NCBI RefSeq assembly: GCF_000321225.1
Contig: NW_004450301.1
Span: forward strand, 942,709-1,006,708
Source of the DNA: Odobenus rosmarus divergens
Lineage: Eukaryota; Chordata; Mammalia; Carnivora; Odobenidae
Direction of reading: 5' to 3'
Length of the DNA stretch: 64,000 nt
Below, in pieces: positions 12,640 through 25,940 of the stretch. Numbering within the stretch: the stretch's first letter is position 1; every line of letters begins with the position of its first letter. Both the position numbers and the translations under genes were made by a program. A model generated the notes under the pieces. It had not been told where the DNA came from. It saw nothing but the letters and a program-made list of their open reading frames with translations, and searched no databases.

Positions 12640-15600
12640 GAGTTGTATATCCCAAAGGACACTTCTGTGACCTGGACAATGCTGAGGTTAGGAATTTGCT
12701 GGAATGCAATGATTCATTTATGAAGGGAGAATGAAGACATTCTTTCAGCTCATCTTTTGGAATAACGTGACTTCTGCATACTTGCCCAGCACACCTGCCA
12801 TGTATTTCAAAGGGAGATCAGCATGAGGCACAGGTGGGGGGCTCCCCCTACGTGGATCGTCCCAAAGCCTAAACAGCAAAGCACACTTTGAATGAGCAGT
12901 TTCCACATTTTCTCTCTCTGTTTTTTCCTTTTCAGCAGAAGAGCCTTGATTTTCCTGAACAAAGTCTCATGTGGAATCCAGAATGCAAAACTCACAGCAG
13001 AGCCGTCCTGGTTGCCTGAGGCTCAGAGGCTCCTGAGGCACAGCCCTCCCGTGCCCCAAACTCCCCCATCCTTGTCCATCACAGGACAAGCCTCTGTGCA
13101 CTTTGGTGATGTACCACCAGAGTGAATGTGAACCCATGGGGCCAGAGGGAGCTTCACCCTCAGGGAAACAGCCCCTTGATGACACTTAGGGCCAATTCTT
13201 CCAGCAGGGAAAACTCAACAGGAATCCCAGTGTGGGCCCTTCTCCTGACGTTCCTGAAGCATGTGTGGATCATGATGCACTGCCGGTGGCCGAGGTGCCG
13301 TGAAATTCAACAGCGTCTACACCAGCCTTCACTCTGCAGGAGGAGCCCCCGGGGCCACAGGTTCCTCCCACCACGAGGAGAAGCTGCACCATCCGAGGAA
13401 GCCACCAGCCCACAATGCAGACAGATGCCCGAGGACAGGGAGTTTTGAGATGAATATGCAGTTTCATGCTTTGGTGGTCCTCAAACTCTTGCACAGTGAA
13501 GTCAAATTTTGACAGTAAAAATTATATTCTTCATTTTGTTTCCACTGAGTTTCCGGCACCAGAAATGTCAGCTACTCTTCTGGAGGTACCTGTGTTGTTC
13601 ACTGTTGGGGACAAGAGGCTGGACAGAGACCGGGTTGTGGGCAGCCCAAGACTCCTGGGGGCAGCCTTGGCTCCCCAAGTGCCCCAGATTCACCACCGGC
13701 CTGCTGCGCTCTGTCTCTGGTGCAGGTCTGTCCTTGGGGTGAAGGATCCTTCAGGAAGCCCCCAGGAAGCTAAGGGATTGCAGAGGCGGCAGCCGTGACC
13801 TGGTCCACACCTGGCCCGGACCCAGTCGCTCATGTCTTCATGTCTGGCAGGAAGCATCTGGGCCTCTCCAGGGGCCAAGATGAGGACATTGGTTCTTAAG
13901 AGATCCCGGCTGGCAGGAGCCGCTAGAGAGAATTCCAGCCCCCCTGGAGCACTCATTCCCTGCTCGGGGCCAGCCCTGCGGGACACTCCCTGCTCGGGGT
14001 CGGCCCTCCGGGGACACTCCCTGCAGTGTGGAAGCAGTGCCATTACTCCATCAGAAGATGGGTTCTAGGGTTGTTCTGCGCTGTGTGGAGAAGCAGGTTC
14101 ACGCCCACGACAGACGGAGGCCACACGAGGCTGGAAGCCCTTGGGAAGTCACCCTGGGATACAGAAGGAGATACCTCCCGGGATGAAAAACCCGAGGTTG
14201 CATGGGAACCAGACGGCGCTGGACTTGGCCTGATGAGCCCCTGGTGAGAGCGACACAGTCCCTCCCGGAGAAGCACAGACACCTGTGTGTTTCCTGAGGG
14301 TGGATTCTGAATTAGGAAGAAATCACCTCCTTCAGGGAGAATGCTGGCTCCCCGCCAGCATCCCACCTGCCCCCAGTAATGGAGAAGCTCCTCCGCGGCC
14401 TCCCCCACGGCCCCTCGGCCAAGGCGGACCAGCCAGCAGGACCCTCCCAGAGCGCCGCCTGCAGGACCGCCCAGCGCCAGGAGGCAGGGAGGCCAGCAGC
14501 CAGGCCGCGTCATGAGACTTCACAACCTGCATCTGGACAAAGCAAAGTGCGTGTTGAGATTTCCAGGTCACTAAGAGGGGTAGCCGGGCTATTTTTAACT
14601 AAATCACCTGTACTTTTTATAGAAGAGAAAGAGGCTGATTTTCTTCCTGCTCCACAGCTTCTGCCACTAACGGAAAATCTGTCTTCAAAAAATCTAAGAG
14701 AAAGTTTCAATACGATTCAGTAATAAAACTCTGGTAAACTATGTATTTATACCTTTCTGAAGCTGACAGCATTTTTATTATTTATACAGTAGACTTTTCC
14801 AAGATGTCTTCATCCCAGGAAAAGGCCAGACCCTCCGTCCTCTGTACACCAGGGGTAGAACCGCCCTGAGCTCTGCCGAGCACTCCCCACTCCCCACCCA
14901 GAGAAGCAGCCTGAGGGGCTGAAAGTCTCCCCCAGCCTCATCCCCCAGCTCGGACCCCTTCCCCAGGCTTCTCCCCTTCGGCCAGTTGAAGCTGGTCTCC
15001 TGGCACTTGGAGTCACAGGTGCTGATCCTGAAAAGGACACAGCAGGGACCCACGGAGCCCTGGCTGCTGCTGAGGTTCACAGAGCCTGGACGGGCCAAAG
15101 GGCCAGTGAGGTACAGAAGGTGGGGAGCACCAATGGGGAGCGGGAGAAGGAGGGCCTCCCCTCGACTTGGCCACTGTGTGAATCAGAGTCCCACCCCAAG
15201 AGTGGGATGGACAGTCAATAACTAGCTCCCACATAACTATGCCCTGGGCCTGGCCAGGACCAGGGGGCTTGGCAGGGAGCTCCTATCTCACTGGACACAG
15301 ATTAGAACAGAAACAGAGCTAGGGGCCGGCAGAGACACAGAGGCACAATCCAGACGAATCTGAGGCGGGAGTGGCCGCCAGCCACAGGAGGAAGGTCACC
15401 CTCTCCAGGCTGGCCCAGCGCCCGCAACCCCTGCCTGAGGGTCTAGGCTGTACGGGGCCAGACACTTCCGGGACAGGAGGAGAATCAGCTCGGGTGAGGG
15501 GTGAGCGACCCCCAGCTCTCTCTGGGGCAGGACGGGAGCCATCTGGAGAAGACATCGGCAAAGGCTGGGCCTTTGGGGGCTACCAGGGAGCCAGAGGGGT

Positions 15601-18600
15601 TGCAAGGAAGCAAGGTCAGAAGGGCTGTGTCCCTGGCGTGGCCTGAGCCCCACAAGTGGCAGGTTCCTTGGAGAATGACCACAGGTGGGTTATTAGGCCC
15701 ACAGTCCAGGGGCAAGTGGACAGAGGCCGGGAGGGTCAGCCTGGCTTGCTGCCCCTCTGAGTGGCTACTGCTTTTCTCAGCTGAGGACAGAGCCCCCCAA
15801 GGGGCTGAGCGAGGATGCGGCAAGGAAAGGGGCTGGCTGAGCTCCCTGCACACGCACCCCACAAGTAATAGTCACCCTGGGGCGCACAGGATATGTCCAC
15901 TCACGACCCCAAAACAGGTCCTGTAAATCCAACACACCCATTTAACCAGGTGTTCCCAGCATCTTGTGACTCAAGTGAAACCGTGACAGCATGTCTGAGA
16001 TGCCGCACATTTCCCATCAATGGTACCTTTAAACTTTTGCTCTTACTAGAAATTCACTTGCTGGTAAAAAAAGGTCATAAGCTTTCAAATATTCTTGTCC
16101 AACTGTGGACTTTGAAAGCCTCCCCCCGCCCCACACAAACCCAACCCCCCAGCTAGGATGACTGGCAGGCCCACTGGGGTTCCCAGGGCAGGATCCGAAA
16201 CGTTCCAGACACACGGACCCCTGGTGGCTCCAGTGGCCACGTGTCCTCAAGCCTCAATGCTGGAACTTGACACCCTTGAAATACTTTATTATTTTCTGCT
16301 TTCTAATTATTTTTGGCTCTGTTTTTATTTAATTCCCTCTCTCTTGTTGAATTAAAATAAACAGCATGAGCTGCTGAGGGAATCCCTTTCCCAGAACGTG
16401 TCCGTGGTCGGCGGGAGGGCACCACAGGTGAATGATTAACGGGCCATTTCCACCTGTCCTGCTGTAGACGCGTGGCACGAAGAGATTTTGATTCACAATA
16501 AATAAGAGTTTCCAAGTGGGCTGAGCATTTTTTTCAGGAAACATCAGTTCCTGGGGAAAAATATTCCACAGTTGAAAGGTAAACTTCACTCACAATGGCC
16601 TAAGTGTCCTCGAAGTCCCGGGCCTGCAGAAATGAGGCGCGCCTTCTTGAAAAGCTAGCGGGATGTGTAAAAAGCACCAAGCATTTAACTGATGTGGTGC
16701 ACAGGGAAGTTCGAGAAATCCCAAATTTCAGATTTGTGGTTGGCTCCTATCTTAAGATGTGCTGACCGAGCATTGAGCATTTTAAAAACACACCTTACCT
16801 CCAAGAGGACACAGGAGCCGGCCACTGGCCTCAGGCTGTGAGCACAGGAGGCTGATGCCAACCTCCACCCTCGAGGACACAGACACACCACCTCACTCTT
16901 GTTGGCGGCCAGGGGCCGAGTCCAGCTGCCTTTACACAAGCTGGCTGTCCATGGAGGCGCCCTGCCCCTGCCTAGCACCCGACATTTCCAAAAGCAAATT
17001 GCCAGGGACGCAATGGCAGGAATCCTCTCTGCAGAAGGAACGTCCCGTTATGGCATTTTTAAGGGGTCCCGGAGCTTCAAACCACTAGGAAATACACTTC
17101 GCAGTTCTCCCTCCCTGACACAGACGGAAACATGGGGACGTCTACACCACATGCCCACTGCCGAGGAGAGAGCGTCAGAGCTGGCTCCAACTGCCAGAAG
17201 GAGCTGAGGGTGGAGCTGGACGTGCGCGGGTCAAGCTGCATTTGGGCCGGACCCCGGGCCACTGTCCTGTGGGGGCTGCAGCGGGAACTTCCCAATCCCG
17301 GCCGGGTGGCGGGCTGCACTTCCCTGGCCTTTTACAAAGTGTGGACTTGAGAAACACAGGGAACAGGAGCCGTGCCCAGCGGGACACCTCCCGGGACAAG
17401 GTCCAGATCTGCACCTGAGTAGGGGGCTTTCTGCTGTCAGGATGCATGGAGGCTCTTCCTCTCGGACCTGCTGTTTGCATGGATCTTATCTCAATCACAG
17501 GCTGCCACACTGAGCCCCCAGCCGAGTGCAGGGTGGATCAGAATCCCAGACCGAGGCTCCGAGTACACCCCCCGGGACCAGGGTCCCAGCCTTGCAGGCC
17601 ACAGGAGAAGCCTGCCCCCAGCCCTGCTGCCACCTGGACACCTAGGTCCCCTCACGGGGAGCCCACAGAGGACCAGACTGCATTCTCAAGGAAGGGTGTC
17701 CGTGCAAAGGGACACATCTGGAAAAGGGAGGGTTGCCCCGTTCCAAAAGTTCACAACCCCACCGTTGGTTTCCCAGGCCACTGGCTGAAGCAGAACACTC
17801 CGGAAACATGGAACTGGGAGTGCACCCATCTACCAAAACCACACCAGCCGATCAAACCCCCCCTTCCTACACTGGTCTCAGATACCTGCCACCCAAGCAT
17901 GCCTTCTTATAAGGTTTCTTGCAAAAGATTGTAAGGAAAAGCTTCCATGTTGCTCACCGGCAAAGCACTCTGGGCCCTGCAGAGAGTTGGATATTGCTTC
18001 TATAACTAACCCCACGGGGGCATTTTGGATTAAGAGAGCTAAATCCCTGCAAAGCCAGGCAAGAAGGCATTGCACTCTGCTGGTTCTCATGCTAATTTGG
18101 TCAACCATGGGGGCCTTGGACAGGCGTTCCCTGAGCTTTGGCTTAGATTGAAAATGGGCACTCACTGGGTCTGGAAGTAAATTCATGGTTTGTGATTGCA
18201 AACTGCATGCACATGGAGGTGGGATGGTGAAGAAGGTGAGTCGCCGCTCACTGCGTCAAGCTCACACGTGGGACCTGCAGGGACATAGCCTCAGGGGAGG
18301 CTGGGCCAGCCACGCGTTCCGGGGTGCGTCGGTGACTGTGTAGAGCCTCACGCTCTAAATCCTCTAGAGACTCACGCTCACCTGCATCTGTGCTGTTGGG
18401 AATCACGGGGGAGGTCACAGGGACTCACCACCACCCCAGGAGCACCGGCCAGAGCTGGGGGTCCCGGGCAAGGCAGAGCTCCCCCCAGGTCTGAGAGCAA
18501 GTATGTGGTGGCGAGCTCCCCTTGGAGGCGGTGCCCAGCATCAAAGGACACGGGACATGCCGAGGGTGACGGCTTCGGGACCCACAGACCTGCAGTGCGT

Positions 18601-21600
18601 CAGTCTGGAGACACGCGTGCATGCGTGTGGGTGGCCACGGAGCCTGGGGCGTGTGCTGTGTCATCTCTCAAGCTGGTTGTCCGTACAAATTCAGCAGAGG
18701 GGACTGCACTGAATTCAGATGACTTCCGGGCAAAGCCCCAAGGGAAGTGCTGAGGAGAGCCGGTGCTAGCTGGAGCCCCCACGTCCTGACCCCACATCCC
18801 ATAGCCTTTCCCTGCATCCCTGTGGTTCGGCCATCGGTTCGCAACACTTCGGCGTGGGGTCTTTTCAAAGCCTGCGCCATCCTGACCTCTTCTTTCTGGA
18901 TGGTTCGGGTCCAGCCTCGCCCCGTGCCCCCTGCAGCGGGCTCAGAGCTCCCGATCTGCATGAGGATACAAGGCTTTCTCAGCTTCTGAACTCACGTGGC
19001 TGAGCCTTGGATTCAAAACAAAGGGTAAACTGATGAAAATGGAGGGAAAATATTCCATAAGATTTGTTTTGGATTGAGTCCGTCTATTTTAAAAAGTAAG
19101 ATCGACATTTGGTTGGTGATTATGTACGTTTTTCAAATTCTAGTCAGAAGTGAGCCTCAGAAACCATCTGCTGGTCCTCTGTCAACTTTCTTCCAGAAGC
19201 AAGAGGCTTAGGGTTAAGCTTCGGGGTGTTTTGCCTTTCGGGGTGCCTGTCCAGTGGCTCCAGCGCCATTCATTGACAGGGGCTTCCTTCCTCTGTTGGT
19301 CTGTTCATCAGACACACTTCCTCTCCATGCAGGTGTATTTCTGGGTTTGTTGTATTCCGTTGGACTTTGCATCACTCTGCACCATCACGGGGGGCATGGG
19401 TCCAAACCACGTTTTCCCCTGCACCTGCAGGGTCACGCTGCATTTGGGGACCAAATGTTCCATCTGCTACGTCACCCCTGATGTATCCTCTGACCTGCCT
19501 CAGGAGCAGGGCATGGCGACGGAGCTGAGCCCTCCTCCCGCCTCCCTCCGTCCTCAGAGCACCCTGGACACATCTCCACAACCAGCTGCCACCCTCTGGA
19601 TGTGCTGCAGCCAGCTTCCTGACCGTGGCCGTGAGGTCCCACTCCCACTGCCGCCCTGTGGCCCCTGAGCAAAGGCCCCCCTCGCCGGGGCCCATGCTCG
19701 TGGCCTGGTCCACTCGGGGCTTTTCTGAAGCGGGGGCTGGGAGGGCTTCCTGCCAGATAGCAGCGTCCACATCCCTCTGGAGGCTGGTGGAGAGGCTCAG
19801 CGGAGGCCCCTCCCCTGCTCCCCGGTAGCCCACCCCTGGGCCACCACGACCCCTCTTGGCTTTCGCTAACGAGGACAGTCATGACAGCTCTGCGGAGGCA
19901 GCGGGCAGGAGCCTCAGGGACGTCCCCCCCAGGCTGGCACCTGCCTAGCCCACCAACGAAGCTCCCCCGCAGAGGTGGGAACGTTGAATTTCGAAGCCCC
20001 CTGCTCCCTGCCCAGAGCTGTCTGAGTCTGCTCCGTGTAGCTAATTTCCAGGTCGTGACATCTGGTTTCACACCGCGTGAGGGCCTCAGAAAGCAATGTC
20101 CCTCCCACAGAATTGACCGATAATGAATTTACCTTCCTTCTAGTTTCTCCTCCTGCAGGAATAAAATTAATTCAATGCACAGAATAAAATATTTATGCAG
20201 AGCTTTTTATTAGGTCTCGAACCAGCAGGTTGAAGAATGAAGATATGCCCAAGGGCGGCGCTGCTCGGAGAATGAGGAATCCTGCAGACGGGCTGTCGTC
20301 CGGTGAGGGGAAGGCCTGCGGACACCTGCTGGACAGGCCACCAGCAGAGCCTGCTGGAACCGTGGAGCCACGTCCCGCCACCCGAAGTTTCAAATGCTTC
20401 GGTCCTCTGAGATCCGCAGAGAAGGAGCTCCCGCCCTTTCGGAAGTCACAGCAGAACTGAGAATGGCTCTCTGGCCCCACAGGTGTCCCCAGGACACACA
20501 GACACAACTCTGCTCGCGGTGGGTTACACGGATCCACCACAGAGCTTCCGCGTCCACCCCTGGAGCCACCCATGGGGCCCGAAGCCCTCCTCTGTGGGCA
20601 TTGAGTGGGGGTCCTCCAGCCGCCCCCAGCTGGTCATTGGTGGGAGCCATGCCCCACTGGGGGGTGAGGGGTAGCGGAGCCTTTGTCGGGGGGAGTCCTC
20701 CTTCCTGCAGGACCGAGGTCTGAGAGTCAGGGCCTCAGGACACACCACAGTTTGTGGCCATGACCCTGTGGACCCATTGGCTGACATCCCACAGGCCCAG
20801 AGCTCCTCCCTGGGGAATCCGTTTGGCTCTGGAACATTGTCTCTGCTAGCTTCCCCTTCCTCGTAACCAGATGCCTGAACGAGCCTGATTGTCAGGAGAC
20901 AGCAGAGCCTGCCCATCCGAGAGCCCCTGAGATAGTCCTGCGGGACCCTGACAGAGAGAAGCCAGACTGACCACTCACCCCAGGAGGGATTTTCCAAGCA
21001 GCAAGGTACTATGAGCCTCATTGCATGTGGCCTTTGTGGCCCCTGTCTGCCCCACCAGGTGACCCACACTGACCACAGCAGGTCACGCTAGGCTCCTGCC
21101 CTGCCCGAGGGTCAGCTCTGGGCCCTGGGGTGTGCCCTCCCCTGCACCCCCCTCCCCTGCCCGGAGCTGGGCAGGAAGCACGTCTCCCGAGTTTCTGTGT
21201 GTCTGCATTCTTCCATTCTCCAGTGACCGAGAAGGCCCACCGAGACCCACAGCACATCACAAGAAATGACTTACCTGGGGAACTAGGTCTCAGGGAAAAG
21301 AGGTAGGAAAGTAAAGAAGCAAGAGTTTGTTAACAACAGAACACATACCGCTCATTCCCGTTGGTGTCTGCAGCCAAAGGCAGAGGGAAATGGGGCAGGT
21401 CCCCACACCTCAGCATCCAGGGGATAGACAGACCAGCCGGCCTGGAGCCTCAGGTGGAGACCACTTCAGGAGCGTCCGGCTCATGTGCACCTGGCCCTGA
21501 CCCTTGGAGAGGCTGGATGCCCTGCCCCCATCCTTTAGGGGAGCAGTATGCACAATGAGGCCTCCTGCAAGCCAGTGGGCAGAAGCCCTGGGGTCTGGTT

Positions 21601-22030
21601 CTTCGGCCTGGTCTCCTTTGCCCAAGGGTCTTTACCTGGCCTACAGGTCCCCGCGGGGTCACCTGCTCCCCGGCCAGCCCGGCCCCCTGGGACTCCTCAC
21701 CAAGAACTGCACCAGGCTTGCTGTCCTGGCTGCTCCCCAACCAATTTTGAAGTTTATCCACCCGGAAGGACAGGTACAGGGCCAAAGCCCTGCAGACACA
21801 CCGTTCGTTATTTTTATTTGCTTCAGAATAAAGCTGGATGCCAGTGTTCACATGATGGTTGGCATTTTTCAACCTATAATTGGAAAAAGAACAATACCTA
21901 GCAAAAACAATCCTAGCAGAAATGTTCCCATCTTCAGGGCAAATGACACTCTGGTCTTGAGAATTACTTTGATTTTTCAAGAACATAATTCCAAGATAAA
22001 CGCTTGACATTTCACTGAGAGTCACCCATC
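12640..22030. other. Intergenic DNA, no gene recognised
   Basis: Mostly GC-rich unique sequence with AT-richer patches near 14580-14800, 16000-16800, 19010-19150, 20110-20220 and 21760-22020. The longest open frames (for example 19150-19668 + and 19472-20071 -) overlap each other and show no domain. Confidence 0.6.
13958..14025 (+). repeat. Tandem repeat, about 30-bp unit
   Basis: Two and a half copies of ccctgctcggggccagccct plus gcgggacact. Confidence 0.8.
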
Positions 22031-22049
22031 TGGCCTCCTGGAGAATTCT

Positions 22050-22257
22050 TTTTTTTTTTTTTTTTAAAGATTTTATTTATTTATTTATTTGAGAGAGAGA
22101 ATGAGAGAGAGAGAGAGAGCATGAGAGGGGGGAGGGTCAGAGGGAGAAGCAGACTCCCCGCTGAGCAGGGAGCCTGATGTGGGACTCGATCCCGGGACTC
22201 CAGGATCATGACCTGAGCTGAAGGCAGTCGCTTAACCAACTGAGCCACCCAGGCGCC
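22050..22257 (-). mobile_element. Can-SINE (SINEC, arctoid-like), minus strand
   Basis: On the minus strand it reads ggggcgcctgggtggctcag, ttggttaagcgactgcc, a CT-rich tract and an aaataaataaataaataaaa-type tail. It is flanked by the 16-bp duplication cctcctggagaattct at 22034-22049 and 22258-22273, identical. The head and body match the form common in bears, seals and mustelids rather than the cat or dog-specific forms (from memory). Confidence 0.93.
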
Positions 22258-22273
22258 CCTCCTGGAGAATTCT

Positions 22274-24029
22274 ATCAAGAGCCGACACAGGGTCGTTTGC
22301 CTGAGTAGGAAGGGCTGGAAACCAGACTTCACGCCCAGAAAGGGAAACAAGGAAACCTGATTTTGTGTTGTGTTTCATACACGGGATGAGAGCTTCTGCT
22401 GCGGATGCTGAGCAGGTGCTCAGGGTGATCCCAGCCTGCAAACCTGGGACCCGCCCGACGGGCCGGCCGGGCCGCCTCCTGGGACTGCTCCTTCCCTTCA
22501 TCCTCACGGGACCTGAAATTTGGAAAGTTTCACACTACACGTGCTTTCTCACGGCTGACTGAGGAGCAGAGGGTTAGTGTGCTTTGACTGCTTCGTTTCT
22601 TCAAGGGTCGGGGAAGAGGGCTCCACGCCAGCACGGAAAACAGTCTCGCCTCCTCCCAGGACACGGCTGAGACGCAGGGCTTGGATCTACCGCCCGAGGG
22701 TCTCCCTGCTCTGGTTCCCACAGCCCTGAACCTGATGCCCTCAAACCCACCAAGTCTAAGCAAATGCAGGTCTCTCCTGCGTGGGATGCACATCTGCACC
22801 GTGGCCCCGGTGCCTCTGGGAGACGTAACCGCTGCTTCCGGACTCATGCCCAGGGCTTGGCCTGCATCCAGGTGCTTCCTGGTGCCCCCGGGGCTCCCCT
22901 GATGTGTGGGGGCCTGCGTCAAGACTTCTTCTGTGTCGGGTCCTGACTTGCTCACGTGGAAGCTCACGTCTCCGCGTCTCCAACGGCAGCTCCTTCAGAA
23001 GCAGCCACCTCTCCTTGTCTAGAGGCTGATACCAAAGGGAAAGGGGGCCCTGCTCCTTCCCCTCAGAGGCCGTTGCTGCTGAGGCTCTGAACAGCTCTGA
23101 GGCCGGACAGCTCAGGAAGGGTGATGGCACTTGACAGGTCTTATGCTGAAATGTATCTGCTCAGGCTGCAAGAGGGGGGCTTATGTAATCCGGGTGGTGT
23201 GTTTACTAAGTGTGAGAGGAACCTTTGAAAATAAAGGGAGGGAGGCAGTGGGAGAGAGACACAGGGAGAGACAGAGAGACAGAGAGAGGGACGGAGGGAG
23301 GGGCAGAAGGAGGGAGGAGCCCCCAGGGCCATCTGGCCCAGACAGGACTGGGGCTGCCCGTGGCCACCTGGCAGCGTCAGCATCCACTAGGAGTGGAGGT
23401 CACCTGGCTGGCCACCTAGAGGGCCGCCTGACCATCTGGGGTCCACAGAGCACACCCTCAGGTCCCCCGGTGCTTCCTCGGCATTAGACTGATAGAACGG
23501 AGACAACATTGGAGCAGGTCCACTGTCCGAGCCAGCAGAGGCGGAGCTCTGCGCCTCGGGGGGTCTGCACCGCTCGGGGAGGGGCTGTAGCACATGCAAT
23601 GGGGGCGGCGATTTGTGGCAGGACAGTCTCTCCATCCGAGACTGGGGGAGGCCTTCGGGCACCAGGGGCCATCACAGACTAGGTCTCCACGTGTGGGGTT
23701 GGACCCTGCTGGGGACGTCCCTGTGATGTCCTGCAGGCTAGGAGGGCCACGCACCCTGACGGAGGAGCCTGGGTGTCTAGGGGACTGAGGCCCAGCGAGG
23801 GGGATTTGCGTGTCGGTGCTACACACAGCGGCAAGCAGGTTCACCACCCCTTTCCGTGCTGGGAGCGATGGGCGGGGATCCCACTCGGTGCTTTGGCCGC
23901 AGAGTCCTGACCCCAAGTGGAGGCTGAAAGGGACCCACGCACTCCCACAGGATGGGGCTTAGTCACCACCAAGACTGTGGACCCCCGACTGCACGCCCAG
24001 CTCCCCAGAGGCTCCTGCAGGGGCTCCGA
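22274..24029. other. Intergenic DNA, no gene recognised
   Basis: GC-rich unique sequence apart from the GA tract. Confidence 0.6.
23235..23310 (+). repeat. (GA)n-rich purine tract
   Basis: Interrupted GAGA/GGGA run (gagagacagagagacagaga). Simple repeat, no gene. Confidence 0.8.
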
Positions 24030-24190
24030 ATCACAGATCGATGGAAATCAGCCAACCTGGAGGAGAGAGAGAGATGATTGTAGAAATGAACAGTGTAGCA
24101 ATATCACGTGGCCTGACGTGCAGGCCTTGGAGCCCCGGGAGTCGAGGAGAAAGACAACAGGACAGACGAAAATTTGAAGAAGTAATAGCC
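24030..24190 (+). repeat. Host old L1, left piece
   Basis: Old L1 text in sense (gacgaaaatttgaagaagta, atagccaaaattttcc), which resumes at 25528 after the young L1. Strongly diverged. Confidence 0.65.
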
Positions 24191-25527
24191 AAAATTTTCC
24201 TAAATTTAAAAAAAAATTTTTTTTATTATGTTAATCACCATACATTACATCATTAGTTTTTGATGTAGTGTTCCATGATTCATTGTTTGTGCGTAACACC
24301 CAGTGCTCCACGCAGACTGTGCCCTCTTTAATACCCATCACCAGGCTAACCCATCCCCCTACCCTCCTCCCCTCTAGAACCCTCAGTTTGTTTTTCAGAG
24401 TCCATCGTCTCTCATGATTCGTCTCCCCCTCCGACTTACTCCCCTTCATTCTTCCCCTCCTGCCATCTTCTTCTTCCTCTTTTTTTTCTTGACACATATT
24501 GCATTATTTGTTTCAGAGGTACAGATCTGTGATTCAACAGTCTTGCACAATTCACAGTTGCTCACCATAGCACATACCCTCCCCAATGTATATCACCCAG
24601 CCACCCCATCTCTCCCACCCCACCACCACTCCAGCAACCCTCAGTTTGTTTCCTGAGATTAAGAATTCCTCATATCAGTGAGGTCATATGATACATGTCT
24701 TTCTCTGACTGACTTATTTCACTCAGTATAACATCCTCCAGTTCCATCCACGTCATTGCAAATGGCAAGATCTCATTCCTTTTGATGGCTGCGTAATATT
24801 CCATTGTGTATATATACCACATCTTCTTTATCCATTCATCTGTCGATGGACATCTTGGCTCTTTCCACAGTTTGGCTACTGTGGACATTGCTGCTATAAA
24901 CATTGGGGTGCACGTACCCCTTCGGATCCCTACATTTGTATCTTTGGGGTAAATACCCAGTAGTGCAATTGCTGGATCATAGGGTAGTTCTATTTTCAAC
25001 TGTTTGAGGAACCTCCATACTGTTTTCCAGAGTGGTTGCACCAGCTTGCATTCCCACCAACAGTGTAGGAGGGTTCCCCTTTCTCCGCATCCCCGCCAGC
25101 ATCTGTCGTTTCCTGACTTGTTAATTTTAGCCATTCTGACTGGTGTGAGGTGGTATCTCATTGAGGTTTTGATTTGGATTTCCCTGATGCCGAGCGATAT
25201 TGAGCACTTTTTCATGTCTGTTGGCCATTTGGATGTCTTCTTTGGAAAAATGTCTGTTCATGTCTTCTGCCCATTTCTTGATTGGATTATTTGTTCTTTG
25301 GGTGTTGAGTTTGATAAGTTCTTTATAGATTTTGGATACTAGTCCTTTATCTGATATGTCATTTGCAAATATTTTCTCCCATTCTGTCGGTTGTCTTTTG
25401 GTTTTGTGGACTGTTTCTTTTGCTGTGCAAAAGCTTTTTATCTTGATGAAATCCCAATAGTTCATTTTTGCCCTTGCTTCCCTTGCCTTTGGCGATGTTT
25501 CTAGGAAGACAAAATTTTCCTAAATTT
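24191..25527 (-). mobile_element. 5'-truncated young L1 with 17-bp target-site duplication
   Basis: The L1 occupies about 24208-25510 on the minus strand. Target-site copies aaaattttcctaaattt lie at 24191-24207 and 25511-25527, identical. The 3' UTR is at 24208-24669. The C-terminal ORF2 frame (25215-24670) includes [20 protein letters not shown] and [20 protein letters not shown]. Upstream ORF2 text (25465-25217) reads in another frame because of a small deletion near 25216. The 3' UTR is of carnivoran (arctoid-like) type. The element is dead because of the truncation. Confidence 0.93.
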
Positions 25528-25940
25528 GATGAAAACCATAAACATACAGATGCTAGCAGCTTAGCAAATCCAAAACTAATACAAATGAAGTACAGCTGAA
25601 AACTGCAAATAAAGGAAATCCGGTGAAGTGACTGGAGTAGAAAGTTGGTTCTTTAGAAAGATTAATACCATTTTGATGTATCCCTCTGGGACCCTCCAGG
25701 GAACAAAGCATAGATTGCCAACGTTGGCAATGGGGGAGGAGACGTCCGTCGTTGAAAGGCAGGTGGAGGGATGTGAGAAGCAACTTCATGTCAATCAGTG
25801 TGACAACTGAGATAAGTGGAAAAACACAACTTACCGATCTGTCATAGAATGGGACAGAAAAGTTGGACACCAACCTAAACCAAGTGGCATCCACAGACAA
25901 GCTCACTCGAACATCCCGAAAATGTCAAGGTGAGGAAGAA
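25528..25940 (+). repeat. Host old L1, right piece
   Basis: It continues the interrupted element (gatgaaaaccataaacatac, agatgctagcagctt) and then jumps to more distal L1-like text (tggttctttagaaagatta). An internal deletion is likely. Confidence 0.6.

Noticed and set aside
19150..20071. Overlapping long ORFs on + (19150-19668) and - (19472-20071)
   Set aside because: They overlap in opposite strands, show no recognisable domain and have no splice-supported extension. Typical of GC-rich intergenic DNA.
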